Source: Zygaena filipendulae (lineage: Eukaryota; Arthropoda; Insecta; Lepidoptera; Zygaenidae). From it: 64,000 nucleotides of DNA. Below, in pieces: positions 33,814 to 45,592 of this stretch (positions are counted from its first letter, which is position 1; every line of letters starts with the position of its first letter). The stretch covers positions 3,998,001 to 4,062,000 of the forward strand of contig OU015650.1 in NCBI GenBank assembly GCA_907165275.2. The letters are read 5' to 3'. The notes beneath the pieces were generated by a model. It saw only the letters and a list, made by a program, of their open reading frames with translations. It was not told the DNA's origin and did not search any database. Both the position numbers and the translations under genes were made by a program.

Positions 33814-36800
33814 ATGACGTCCATACTCGCGATTCTCTGCCTCGCGACGGTGGTGGTGGCGCTGCCTGCGCCTGCGCCGGGGAGAGGCTTCGTCTTCCCC
33901 GACGAGAGTCGGGGAGAAAGAAAACTGGAGCCGATCATCACTCCACCCGTTCTGCCAGTTTTGGAGCATTTGGAACGTGATCCGAGCACTTTGTTACCGA
34001 ACGAGACGAACGGGAGGAGCTTCTCCGGCAGAGGGAGACCTAGGTCTGGTTTCGGTGGGAGTTTCAACGTCGCTCCGTCTAACGGAGGGTTCACTGGCAG
34101 TGTGAGCAGCAGCGCCAACGGTGCCGGGGTCAGCCATTCCGCGTCGCAGTCTTTCTCGTTTGGCTTCAACCAAGGCTTCAGCGGTTCTCAATCTGCGAGT
34201 CAGGCGGCTTCGTTCGGCGGTTTTGGCGGGTGAGTGACCAGACGAAATGTATGCATTTCGTATTTGTATTCGTGTATACTTAATACTATCCTATAATTTA
34301 CACGTATTTTATGTATTGAACTTTATTTCGTATTCAATGTTCATAATCGGAAAAGGGCGAGCCTCAGAAAATAATTCTAAAAAGAAATAAAAAGAAAAAA
34401 ATTGTAAGGACAATCTGCTTGTTAATTTGTATATGTATATGTCTATGTCTATGTCTAAATATGAGTTGGTACTTATTTTAAGTACTTACTATTAGGTCTC
34501 TACACCTACTTTTTGAATATATTGATCTATCCCAAAGATATTTTAAGTACTTTGGGCTAGACTATTATAATAGACATCAATCACGTAAGTTTTGACGCGG
34601 AAAATTTTAGTCAACATTTTTGAAGTCTAAACTTTTCGAATATAAAAACCTCAGCGAATATTACTATATATCCATAGAGATATAGGTAGACAGCGATAGG
34701 TAAAACGCGAACGTAACTTCGCGCCGATACACGTAGTCATGAGGATTCATGTGGTTCCACCGCTCTTTCTATTCCATGACTCGGCGAGCTCTTCATGCCG
34801 ATTATATCCGATATAAATAATAAAAAATTAAAAAGAATTAAATGACTAAAAGTACGTAACCGGTTGTGCTTCAACCGGAGTTCGACGATTGGATTTGATG
34901 TTTTTTTCACGATAACCTGTAGATAAGTAATAATAATGTTCAAAATACAATAATCCAACACCTAGCTATAAGTTTAATAATAACAATCTAAAGTGATTTT
35001 AAAACCAACGGCTTCGGGTTACATGCACACATGAGTGTCGTGAAACCATGCCTATCCTTGAATTCTATCGGGTTTTTCGATTTTTATCAATGCTAAAACG
35101 GAAAAGAAAATATCTTTGTTAGTAAATAATATTGGAGATTATTTCGTAAAAAATCAACGGTTAAATACAAAGACGTTTTAACTATTATTGAAGGCACGCT
35201 ATAGGTTATTATTTGTCTGGTAAATTGACACTAGATGTAATAGTCACTTTGTCAATAATGAAATAATTTGTAGACATAACTCACATACGACAGAGACATG
35301 CAAGCAGTGAGTACCTACTACAAATTTATCACATCTTAGTGTCATGTAAATATTTATTACAAAATGATGTAAACTTGTAAAATACCGATGTGTGGGAAAG
35401 CACCTGCCGTATCCAAGGTATTCCTAGTTGATTTTCATTAAAATTTAGTATCATAATACTGGCGCGGAGTATTTGTGACCTAACAAGCCCAGCGAGCGCA
35501 GCGATCGTGCCGCGGCAGTGGCCGGCGATGCGTCAAAGACGAATAGTGACAACTATGATGATTCGACCATTTGACAAACCTAACCTAAAATGTCGGGGTG
35601 TTCTACGTCCTGGCAAAAGTCATACAGTACTTATAATTATTAAAATCGAACAAAACATAATATTCCTCCATCAGAAGAATTCGAACTGTAGAATCATCAA
35701 TAGATTTTACCTTAAAATTGAGAAATTCTCATTCGCAATTTCTGTAGTGCCATATTTGAAAAGCCAATACCTGATAGTCCATTGACTTTCGTGGATTGGT
35801 AACTTTTTTTTTACCGCCACCATGATAAATCGCATAAACAATGAACTTTTGGCGCGTGTAGCGACTGATAGTGTAATTATTTTACGATTTGATCGTTTAT
35901 GTTTGTCCTCATCATGAAATAGCTGTGTTTGTCAAATGCGATTTTTATTCAATGGTCCAGTGCCAGACCACATCATGAAGTGGTGTACCTAATATTGACA
36001 ACTTCATGAAAAATATCAATTCTACGACTTGGCTATGACTTATACATAATATAATAAAAATATGAAAAAACGTGAGCTTATGAATTTTTGGGTGAATAAT
36101 TGAATATTTTTTTTTATACATTTGAGATGAGAATCGAATACCAAACATAAATATAATTATATAATAATAATAATAATATAATAATAATAATTCTTTATTG
36201 CAGGCATAAAAAACCCATTAAACAAATTAACAACACAATAAATCAGTTTAATAACAATACGAACCTCCTTCGATCCGTCTCTCGTTTAACCTTACACCCT
36301 GTATAATCTTTCTTCCGGTCAACGCTGAAAATCAGCGCCATGGGACTTCACTACCAGCGGCACATGCTGAGTGGTAGCTATTTTGGTACTATTATAATTT
36401 ACCCATATTTAAGTTACTCCTCATTAACTATTATTTTTATTGTTATCAAATAAAAAATTATTCTATTCTATTCTATAAAAATTGTGTTATTATTTCTTAT
36501 AATATTTTTTTTTTCAAGTGGTTTTGGCGGCAGTCAAGCGAGTAGTCAAGCAGCGTCGTTTGGTGCAGGCGCTGGTAACTCCTTGTCTGGCTCGGCTGCA
36601 GCGTCTTCAGCCTTCGCTGGCAACTCAGGGAGCCAGAGTGCCTCCCAAGCTTTTGGGTTTAACTCTCACAACGGATTCTCCAGGCCTCAAGTAATTGATT
36701 TGTTTTTTTTACTGTTAATTGTTTTGATGGTATAGACTCAAAGTCATCTCCGTTTATAATCGAAAGTGCACCCAGAAGACTCAGGGGAAATAAAAAAAAT

Positions 36801-37746
36801 GATGGTATATGCATCAGATAATCTTTCTCTTTCTTTTCATTTTTCTCACACCAAGATGACCTGGCTTTCGTTCTTTTTCCTTGTGGTCGCTATTGGAACA
36901 GAACAACCTAACCTTACCTAGCAGATGAGAAATCGAAATTCGGCACTGGTTTTGGCGTATTCGTATACCTAACTTACAACCTGTTAATGAATTGACCAAA
37001 AACCTGGGGTCTCCATTTAAAAAAAATAACCAATAATATTATGATTAAAATATAAATTATGTCGAAAAAATTATTAGTCTAAAAGTTATTCAACATTAGT
37101 TTAGAGGTGACCTATCTACGGAATTTCAAGCGCTAAGCCCCCTCCTAAATGTCAATGACTGGTTCGATTTTTTTTTTCGACGCACGCGCCAAATATTGTA
37201 TTATAAATAATTTAGACATGGGCTAGTAAAAATGAAAAAATATGACCTATATCAAAATATGGTGCGATCGATTTGGAAGTCGATTCTGAACAAACTACTT
37301 TCTAGTTTTCAGTCAATTCATTAACACGTTGTATATGCGTAGCCATGTGCTATGTCGATAGTGTGCTCATTTTTGGATTTACAGTTAACACGTTTATTAA
37401 CGTTAGTTAACAAAGTTAATGAACGTTTCATCTAATATGTAAGACATGCTCCGTCCCTTTCTTTTGAAAAATATCAATCGCACTTAGATACCTATGAAAC
37501 TCATTCATAGGAATAAGGGGGTAAATATTTTGATATTCATGAGATAATAATATGTTAATGTTACATTTTCAGGGTCACTTCGGTGAAGGTCTTCTTGACA
37601 TCAGACATCGTGGCGTTCCCAATTTTCCGTTTCCCTTCCCTAGAGTGAATGGAAGGAGCAAGGGCGTCGCGGCGGCGTCGTTCAAGTCTTCTGACATCGC
37701 AGACTTGGGAGACGATGACTTCTTAGCGGTACTAGTTTCCAGTTAA
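33814..37746 (+). CDS. Secreted Ser/Gly/Ala-rich silk-like protein, 3 exons (253 aa)
   Basis: Exons 33814-34229, 36519-36690 and 37573-37746 join in phases 2 and 0. Donors are GTGAGT and GTAATT; acceptors are CAAG (unusual AAG) and TTTCAG. The start ATG follows CAACC and opens a signal peptide (MTSILAILCLATVVVALPAP). A charged, Pro-containing segment (about residues 25-70) comes next. From about residue 75 to 195 there is low-complexity Ser/Gly/Ala/Gln sequence with repeated SQSASQAASFGG-like units, spanning the exon 1/2 junction. The C-terminal exon is less repetitive (PNFPFPFPRVNG) and ends acidic then hydrophobic (DLGDDDFLAVLVSS). Composition resembles silk or cuticle structural proteins, and it lies next to seroin genes, so a silk-gland role is plausible. 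I do not recognise a named family. Further small exons in the 2.3-kb intron cannot be excluded. Confidence 0.72.
34230..36518 (+). other. Intron 1 of the silk-like gene
   Basis: AT-rich. At 36160-36480 there is repeat material: an ATAATAATA run, TTCTTTATTGCAGGCATAAAA and a terminal TTCTATTCTATTCTAT run, which look like the tail of a retroelement. Nothing convincing is coding. Confidence 0.5.
36691..37572 (+). other. Intron 2 of the silk-like gene
   Basis: No transposon end or open frame that I can interpret. Confidence 0.5.
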
Positions 37747-37910
37747 GATATACTCAATTCCAAAGATGTTTAAGAAAATCTTTATTAACTTTAATATTCG
37801 TTTTATTTTACCGTAAATAATATGTAAACCGAATCGTTGTAAAAATCGTCGAGAGCTGAATGTATCAGAGTCGATTTTTGTGCTTTAGTGCTAAGTCAAA
37901 GATGGTCATA

Positions 37911-38103
37911 CCGCCGCACTCAGAGTCGACTTTAATGATTATTTAGTCAAGTATAGATTTTTAAAACAAAACTGCCGCAATCCGACAAGTTTAATAAATT
38001 AATGTTAATTTACATTTAACTAATTACGTTACATCTTATTGAATGCCAATTAACATTAATTTATGAACTAAGTAATCATTAAAGTCGACTCTGAGTGCGG
38101 CCG
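37911..38103. mobile_element. Harbinger-like MITE, internally deleted
   Basis: Ends CCGCCGCACTCAGAGTCGAC and GTCGACTCTGAGTGCGGCCG are intact, but part of the right arm around the GATTGCGGCAG block is missing, giving about 193 instead of 236 bp. Lies 165 bases after the silk-like gene stop. Confidence 0.7.
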
Positions 38104-39530
38104 TTAAAGGTTTCTTTGAGGAGTCAATACATTAAGTAAGGTAGGTTTCTTGGTCGACATCTCAAAAACACACAGTCATGTCACAAATAAAATTGTACTA
38201 TTTTATTGTAAAACAACTGATTATGCAATCCAGCTATGTCATAATATGTAGGTACCTTAAATACCTAAAGGCAATGTGAATATTTTTGAGAGGTTTCAAA
38301 AAAAGAAGCTCTTAATTCGTCCCGGATCTTTTCTTTTTGATAGACAATGGATATTTTATAAAATTCAGGGTTGTCAAATTATCCACCGTTTTGTGGAGAA
38401 GAATTTTATATAATAGGCTGATACCCGCGGTTTCACTCGGATGTGTCCGGAATCCGGATTCCCTCGGGGAATCTTTGTTGCCCCATGTTGTCAAAAAGTA
38501 TCCTAACTATGACGCAATAATTACTGCCAAGTTTCGAACAGATTTGAATGATAAGTTGATGCTCTTTATCTTAATGCCTTCGGTTATTTATTTGTAGTCC
38601 CGCTATTATTATTTTTTTGTTATTTTTGTTATAGTTTTATAGTTATAGTATTTGCAATTTTATATCTTGTATAAATAATGTCAATACATTTTTTGATTAG
38701 ATCATAATTATGAAAGTTAATAGGAGATTGTTGGATTGAATATTTTCGGAAACCAAACGAATTCCAAAACTATAAGGATGGACAATGGATGCTTATTGCT
38801 TTGCGTCCTATTTATTATAATATGATACGGAAACAAATTTCTGTGCAGCAAAACTAAAGATGGATTGTGGAAAATTTTCAAGAATAAATTTGGGAAAAAA
38901 TCTACGAATAATTTTTCATATTTTTCCATTTTGAAATCCTATCAAAAGTTAAATTCGTTAGTCGTTACTCAAGGAGGTCGTTACTTAATGAGTGCGGAAT
39001 AATCAGGTGCACGCTTATTTTAGTGTGTAGGTATGCACCTACTTAGATGCGCAAAGTTGAATTAGTATCTCTAAGTAGTTTGTGGTTGAATCTTTACAAG
39101 ATTTCAGTAGTTTTAATTATTCTAGATTGTTTACTTGTCCGTTCAATTTATTTGATTTTAATCTAATAAAAACATCGACGTAAATATTTATTTTTTAATC
39201 AATTCCATTATATAAATGAAACTTTTGAATTGACAATTATATGTTTAAAAATCTAACATGAGTAAACGAATGATATTTTTCCATTTTGTTGTTTGTTTGT
39301 TTGTTTGTTTAGATCACTCGTTCATGTAGTTTTTAATTTTAATAGGTATTCCCTGCTGTTTCACCCGCGTTATTTAGAGGTTCTACCCGGAATTCCGGAA
39401 TACTTTATGTTCTTTACCCCTGACTCTACATTTATGCAAAATTTCGTTATGAATGGTTGAGTAGTTAAGGCGTGTAAGCATAACAAACAAACCAACTCAC
39501 ATTCGCATTTTTTATATAACTTAGGATTTA
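38104..39530. other. Intergenic with degraded Helitron-like pieces
   Basis: The family motif appears at about 38420-38530 (CCCGCGGTTTCACTCGG) and at 39346-39500 (TGTTTCACCCGCGTTATTTA ... AGTAGTTAAGGCGTGTAAG), both minus and decayed. A (GTTT)n run lies near 39291-39310. No gene. Confidence 0.5.
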
Positions 39531-39540
39531 AGTAATAATC

Positions 39541-39785
39541 ACGACCTGATTGGCGCAGAGGTCACCATGCCTACCCGCTAATCAAGGGGTTCCGGGTTCG
39601 ATTCCCGGTGGGGGTGGACTTTATGTGATGAACACAGGGTTCCATTTTCCAGTCTGGGTGTGTTTATATATCTATAGTATAATATATTATATACCACGTT
39701 TGCTTGGTTTCCACGACACAAGCTAATAATAGCTTACTGTGGGATCAAGTAGATCTGTGTGTTGTGATGTGGATTATTATTATTA
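39541..39785 (+). mobile_element. tRNA-derived SINE with (ATT)n tail and target duplication
   Basis: The head contains an A box (TGGCGCAGAGG) and a B box (GGTTCGATTCC) at tRNA-like spacing. The body ends GTGTTGTGATGTGG, followed by (ATT)n. The 13-bp sequence TTAAGTAATAATC (39528-39540) recurs with one mismatch after the tail (39786-39798). A 5'-truncated inverted copy of its 3' part lies at 51668-51773. Confidence 0.8.
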
Positions 39786-39799
39786 TTAAGTAGTAATCA

Positions 39800-42700
39800 A
39801 TTTCTTACAGTTAAAGTTTGATACTAATTTAATCATTACTTATAAGTAGTAACTATGCCTAATTACTGTAAGTATCAGGAAATTCTGTTACAACTCGTTA
39901 AATTAAGATTCGTTAATCAGAAAACATTCACTACTTAGTGCCAATAGAGTGTGTCAAAGTGGCATTCAAGATAAAAATAGATAGGAATAAGTAAGAAGTA
40001 ATTGGAGTTTCATCGCACCCCACCGCACCGCACCTTCTATAATCTGAGATCATAAAACCAAGTAGATACGCTAAGTATAAAAGTACCTACACTAATTTAG
40101 TGTATTTTTGTCTGTTTTTTTTTAGTTTAGTTACTTTTAGTGTAAATGTAAATGCACTAGACTAAAAAGTTGTGTTTTGAAATTTTAATTTTTTTATTAA
40201 AATTTTGTTTATTTTTAGCTTTTAAGTGGGTTGGTTTATATAAATTTATAAAGTGACAAATTATCTAATCTAATCACAAACCGTGTAATATTAGGTATAT
40301 ACTTATTTGAAGAGTTCCGTCGATTTCTTCAAGATCCCATCATCAGATCTTGACTTCATGACAATGGAGCCACTTCGGAAGTATATCCGTTTAAACAAAA
40401 ATTAAAAGCTAAAAATAACAAAATACCGATTTAATCGGGCTTGTCACCGAATTCAAACCGATCAGTGGTAGCACAAGCCAATAATAATATTACGTGTGTT
40501 TTTGTCTTTTGGATTAAATCGGTATTTTGTTATTTTTAGCTTTTTTAGTTTTGTGTTTTTGGAAGTCGGTTTTCTTGTTGAGATTTTTACCGTCACTTAA
40601 ACTATAGTATAGAATTTTTCAGGAAAGTTTAGTTAAAATGCATTGGGACGTGTAGGGAATAGCTATTTTATAATACTACTAGTAGTGCCGGCTCTAGTCT
40701 TTGATCAGGGTAGAGCGAGATTGTCTTTCAGCGCCCTTTAGTCGGTGCTTTCACCTAAATAAATTCTACTTAGACTTGGTCATCAAAATTTAATTTGTAA
40801 TGATAAATGTTTTTCGCTTTATTTAATTTTTTGACGCCCCTTGCTACCTGGCGTCTAGTGCGACCGCTTCTTTTGCTTTACCCCTGGGCCGGCGCTGACT
40901 CCTATTATTCCTCCGTGAAATACGGTTAAGTACGTGAAATCCATTTTTAGCTGAAGCATCCTACCTATAAACTACCTGCCAAATTTTAGCTTCATAGGTC
41001 GTGTTATCGAGATTTCGTGTTTATAATAGTTAATGAGTCAGTGATCTTTCACTTTTATACTATACAAACAGACAGACAGAGAAAAATTTTAAAAATTGAT
41101 ATAGATAGGTATAGATTTCAAATCGGTGTTGGTACAGCTCTACCTAGAAGCGGTGCATGGAGTGATACACCATGGTGTCTCCAATCTCTATGTCTATTCA
41201 ACTAAGACTGTTGAAAACGCACGAGACGCACTGCGCACATGATGTAGTGTTAGACAGAGTTTTTTTTTTATTCCTCACATTTTTTTATGGGTGCACAACT
41301 GTACATACCTAGACCTACATATTATTGGAGACAGTAAACTACAAATACCTATGTATAGGTACTTACCTGATTAATGGTTTTAGTTGATTTTTTTTTCTTT
41401 AAAAATTCCTTTTTTACTTTAATAAAATTAAAATAGGTACAAATTGATAAAGTAATGAGGCTCTGTATCAAATTTATAAATAGCATTCCAACATTTTGTA
41501 ACTCCCGATAACCTCCTCTACCTCCAGCAATACAGACCTTAATGAACCTTACAATACCTACCTTGGTAAAATATTTTAGCAATATCAACTAGTACCTACA
41601 TTTTGTTGTAAGTGTTCGTGAATGTGATTTTCTTTGCAGGCGTTTCAATGAGAGAAAACTACAAAAATTACTATAAACTCGAAATCGACTGGAAAAATCA
41701 TCCAATCATCCAATCACATTTTTGTTGACCACGTGACATGACATGTTTCTTAGTTTTTAACCGACTTCCAAAAAAGAGGAGGTTCGATGTTCGGCTGTAT
41801 GTATGTTTTTTTAGCGATAACGATTATTTATAGATGTTCAACTTGAGTGAGCGGGATGTAGTTAGTACCATTTAAGCTTTAACTCTGATATGATCACAGT
41901 AAATGTTCAAAAATGGAATGCACGCGCAAATATGGTAGGCAAATAACAGCGGCATTATCTCTCCCCTAAGCGTTCTACAAAATACCAGCCGTTTGCAAAC
42001 TAACGAAATAGACAATTTGCCTGAGGCACATACACACTGAAACGAAAGACCCAGTAACATAACAAATTATTTAATCTGTATTTACTGGGTAGGTGCCTAT
42101 ATATGGCATATAAATTATTGTATAAATAAAATTATAAGAACTACTTCAATCCGGTTCTCCACTCCGAGCCTTTAATCTTGTTCGTTCGGTCGTTTTTACA
42201 ACGGACGGTACCGGCGACGCGACGGCCACATCACGATCATACGACGGATAAGGTACAGATGTCGGAGTTTTTGTACTTTTTGACGTATTTTATGGACAGC
42301 GATGCAGTTCGCTGTATAGCTATTAACTGTATATTCATAAACTAGGGCGTATGGTTAATCCAGGGACATATTGACGGAGATTAAACAGTATTTTAATCTG
42401 ATCCTGAATATTATAAAACGTAATTTTTTTCACATAATTATATTATACTGAGCGCGCAAGAAACAGACATGACGACGGATAATACCTAAGGGTAATTCAA
42501 CGCCTCTTCCTTTTGTATTAATGCCACCGAGGCGCCGATAAATCATAAAATGTAGAGGTCATTCACCCGCGTGAACCCGTTAATTTGTGAAGCTATTCTC
42601 ATGAATTTATCAGTGTTTTTCTTTATAGGTATTTTGTTTAGTTAGAGTTATATGAAAGCATGAATTATCAAGAGCTTTTATATCACCTGTTTACAATTCG

Positions 42701-44220
42701 ATTAGTATCAATGTGTACATGCGCAAGGAGTGAATCTAAAAACAAATAATTAAAAGTTCTTAGAAAAATCACACCTCGAACCGGTAAGGCGGTAGTTCAG
42801 TACCCAATGTAGCTTAGATATCAAACCCACATGTCTCACCTTTCAACCATACCAAAACCCACATATCTTACCTTTCAACCATAGTAAATTCTAAAGACTC
42901 CGACTCTAAGAACTTCGAAACTATCGTGAGTGAAATCGTCAGGAATCAACTAGTGATAATAATGATAAAATAGGGAATGTCGTCCTATGTAAAAACACTC
43001 AACGTCTTATTTTAGACGAGGCAAATTGACGAAGCTTTATCTGCTAAATCACAAAAAATACGGTACTTACCGCGACATGGTCTGCCGGAGAGCATAGTAT
43101 ACCTGAGAACATATCATACGTTACATGTAAAATATGAACACCATCGATGGTATCAGTTTAATACTATATACCTACTTTAATTTCGGAGTTAGCGGAAATT
43201 CCAAGATAAAAGTACCCTATGTCTTTCTTTGTACTCTCGACAACCTAGATGCAGATTTTCATGATGATCGGTTGAGAAGATCAGACGTGAAAGCGTAAAA
43301 AACAAAAACAAAGAAACAAATATACTCTCATTCGCATTTATAATGGTAGGTATCTATAAGGATTTAAAATATTGAAAAAATCTTTGGCACAAAATTGTAA
43401 ATCATCATCATAAACAGATATGTTAGATACATCAGAGTTCATTGGAAAAGATTATTTTTAGCATAAACTTAATATACTTAATCAATTTTAACTAAGAAAA
43501 ATTCCTGTCGAATTGCGATTCTGCTGGGACAAACATAAACAATAGTAACTAAGAATTGAACTTCCTGCTTCTAAACGATTCATAGATATCTAATGATTAA
43601 GTACTTTAGCGGTTTGGTTTCCAAATTATCAAATGGAAAATTTGTAAATTGAACTTTTCATTTAATTAATTATTATTATTGAATTTTTGCGGTGGCTGTG
43701 GTCTTTCCTCCATTTCTATGTTTTGACGTCAAATTATGACCAAAATATGAAAATCTCGCTGTTAATTTCTGGCGGATTTATTTATAAGTGGAAGAACTCT
43801 ACATTGATTCAATGGAATAGGTGTGTAGATTATTTACGTATTATTATTATTCATTATTTATTTCATTATTATTCATTATTTTAAAAAACTTATTAACGCA
43901 GTACCTACCTCTATCAGTCCATCAGATTATTTTACTAAGTAAATATACAGCTAAGTAATCACCCGGCAAATTAGCTATACATCTCATAGAAAATAATATG
44001 AAATTTTAATCTTAACATCCTTATTTGAACAAAGATCATAATATTATTACTAATTATAAGATATAAATAAGTACCTCAACACATGAGCGATCAAAGAATG
44101 GGAAAAATAATTACGGCATAGTATAAGATGAGCGATGAGCATGATGCATTTTGTAATATAATGACAATATTTAGGAGGCTCTACCCATGCTACACGTTCC
44201 TACTGAATCACCCTAATATT
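39800..44220. other. Gene-poor, repeat-rich spacer
   Basis: No convincing gene. Recognisable pieces are: an inverted pair around 40398-40440 and 40497-40545 (AACAAAATACCGATTTAATC and its complement, ending in GGAAGTCGGTTTT); a CCGACTTCCAAAAAAGAGGA repeat end at 41761; and a degraded minus Helitron-like copy at about 43172-43335. A GC-richer patch at 42160-42250 (GGACGGTACCGGCGACGCGA) was not identified. Confidence 0.5.
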
Positions 44221-44225
44221 AAAAA

Positions 44226-44400
44226 CTAGCTGTCCCCCGCGGTGTCACCCGCGGTAATTTCGAAGTTTCCGCAGGAACTCCAGGATAAATTATAGATATA
44301 AACCTTCCTCATGAATTGGTGAAAACCGCATGAAAATCCGTTGCGTAGTTTTGAAGATCTAAGCATACCTACAGAGGGACAGACAGACAGCGAGAAGCGA
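44226..44400 (-). repeat. Helitron-like copy
   Basis: CTAGCTGTCCCCCGCGGTGT at the hairpin end, then a body with ATTGGTGAAAACCGCATGAA. Close relatives are at 58629 and 62503. Confidence 0.55.
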
Positions 44401-44477
44401 CTTTGTTTTATACTTTATAGTCATATGACGGCGTTATCAGTGTTTTTAATAAAGTATTGATATTTTTATTAGTAACA

Positions 44478-44689
44478 TCCTACTAATATTATAAACGCGA
44501 AAGTTTGTAAGAATGTATGGGCGGATGGATTGATGGATAGATGGATGTTTGTTACTCTTTCACGCAAAAACTACTGAATGGATTTAAATGAAACTTTACA
44601 ATAATATAGATTATACATCAGATTAACACATAAGGTACTGACTAGACAACTCTGAAATTGACGCGGGTGAAACCGCGGGTCACAACTAG
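44478..44689 (+). mobile_element. Helitron-like element, both ends present (212 bp)
   Basis: A|TCCTACTAATATTATAAACG at the 5' end and GGTGAAACCGCGGGTCACAA then CTAG|T at the 3' end. Confidence 0.6.
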
Positions 44690-44916
44690 TTTAATCATAA
44701 ATTAAGGATCGCTTGAATATGTTGTGTTCAAAATAATTATCTGACGTAATATTATGTACTAACTGTGCTTCACAGTGTCACGCTTTTACTCGTATTTAAA
44801 AACTTTTTTCCCGACATCCGATTCAAATGAAACTAGCCTATATGTTGCTCCAAGCTATGAATAATCTACCTGCGTGAGTAGCTCCGGAGATTACGTGAAC
44901 AGACAGACGGACAGAT

Positions 44917-45152
44917 GGACATAGATAAGCAATAGTGTGTTAACCCACACTGGAGAAATTTTGAGTAAATTAAAGTTTTAAAATTATAGCGCCAATTTGT
45001 TTCAACATTTTTATGTTCAATATTTAGTTACATATTTAAACAATGTAATAAGGTAAACACATAATTAAAAAAACGTTCTCTAACTCTCAATAAATCGTTC
45101 TGAATTGATAACTTCGTTTTGTGGGTTAACATGTTATTGCTTATCTGCGTCC
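44917..45152. mobile_element. MITE with GGACATAGATAAGCAATA ends (236 bp)
   Basis: The left end GGACATAGATAAGCAATAG is inverted at the right end (TTATTGCTTATCTGCGTCC with small differences), and GTTAACCCACA / TGTGGGTTAAC continue the inverted repeat. A second copy of nearly the same length is at 60876-61109. Confidence 0.65.
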
Positions 45153-45232
45153 AGATAAGAATTTTAAAAACCGTTTTTTGGGTTTGGTTACTTAGTACCT
45201 ACTCTTCTTTTATCGCCCCTACTTGAGTGGGG

Positions 45233-45280
45233 AAAAGAATATTGCTACCAAAAATTGATTTTTGGTAGCAATATTCTTTT
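45233..45280. repeat. Perfect 23-bp inverted repeat with a 2-base loop
   Basis: The left arm AAAAGAATATTGCTACCAAA... (45233-45255) is followed by TG and then the exact reverse complement (45258-45280). It lies 75 bases upstream of the copia insertion. Origin unknown. Confidence 0.7.
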
Positions 45281-45355
45281 ATTATAGAATAGACTATAGT
45301 ATATATAATTACGTCATATAATTATAATAGGCTACACTGAGGCTATATTGCGTAT

Positions 45356-45514
45356 TGTTAAAACTCCTTGTTTACTTTTGTAATGAGAACACTGACGTTT
45401 TGATAATTTTAAATTATACACATTCTATTGTTGACGTTCCTTTTGAAACTATAATATATTTATCTTACCTTTTTCACCTGACTTTTATATTACTCTGCTA
45501 CCCAAGTAACAAGT
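45356..45514 (+). repeat. 5' LTR of the copia element
   Basis: Starts TGTTAAAACTCCTTG and ends CCCAAGTAACAAGT. It contains an AT-rich TATAATATATTTAT stretch that could serve as a core promoter. Short for a copia LTR. Confidence 0.9.
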
Positions 45515-45528
45515 GGTTATGGGCCCAG
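45515..45528 (+). promoter_or_regulatory. Primer-binding site (initiator Met tRNA type)
   Basis: GGTTATGGGCCCAG directly follows the 5' LTR. This is the sequence I know from the primer-binding site of Drosophila copia, which uses a cleaved half of the initiator methionine tRNA. A degenerate second copy (AAGTGGTTATAGGTCT) lies 30 bases downstream at 45541. Confidence 0.8.
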
Positions 45529-45592
45529 GAAATAACTGATAAGTGGTTATAGGTCTCAAATAAGTCTTTTAAAAAAGGTTAAGAAAAGTGCA

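Noticed and set aside
39541..39615. Possible functional tRNA gene
   Set aside because: A and B boxes are present, but the sequence runs into a SINE body with an (ATT)n tail and target duplication. I call it a SINE head.
45355..45552. 65-residue open frame in the copia 5' LTR and its copy at 49728
   Set aside because: The frame is open in both LTRs because they are identical, and it has no coding signal.
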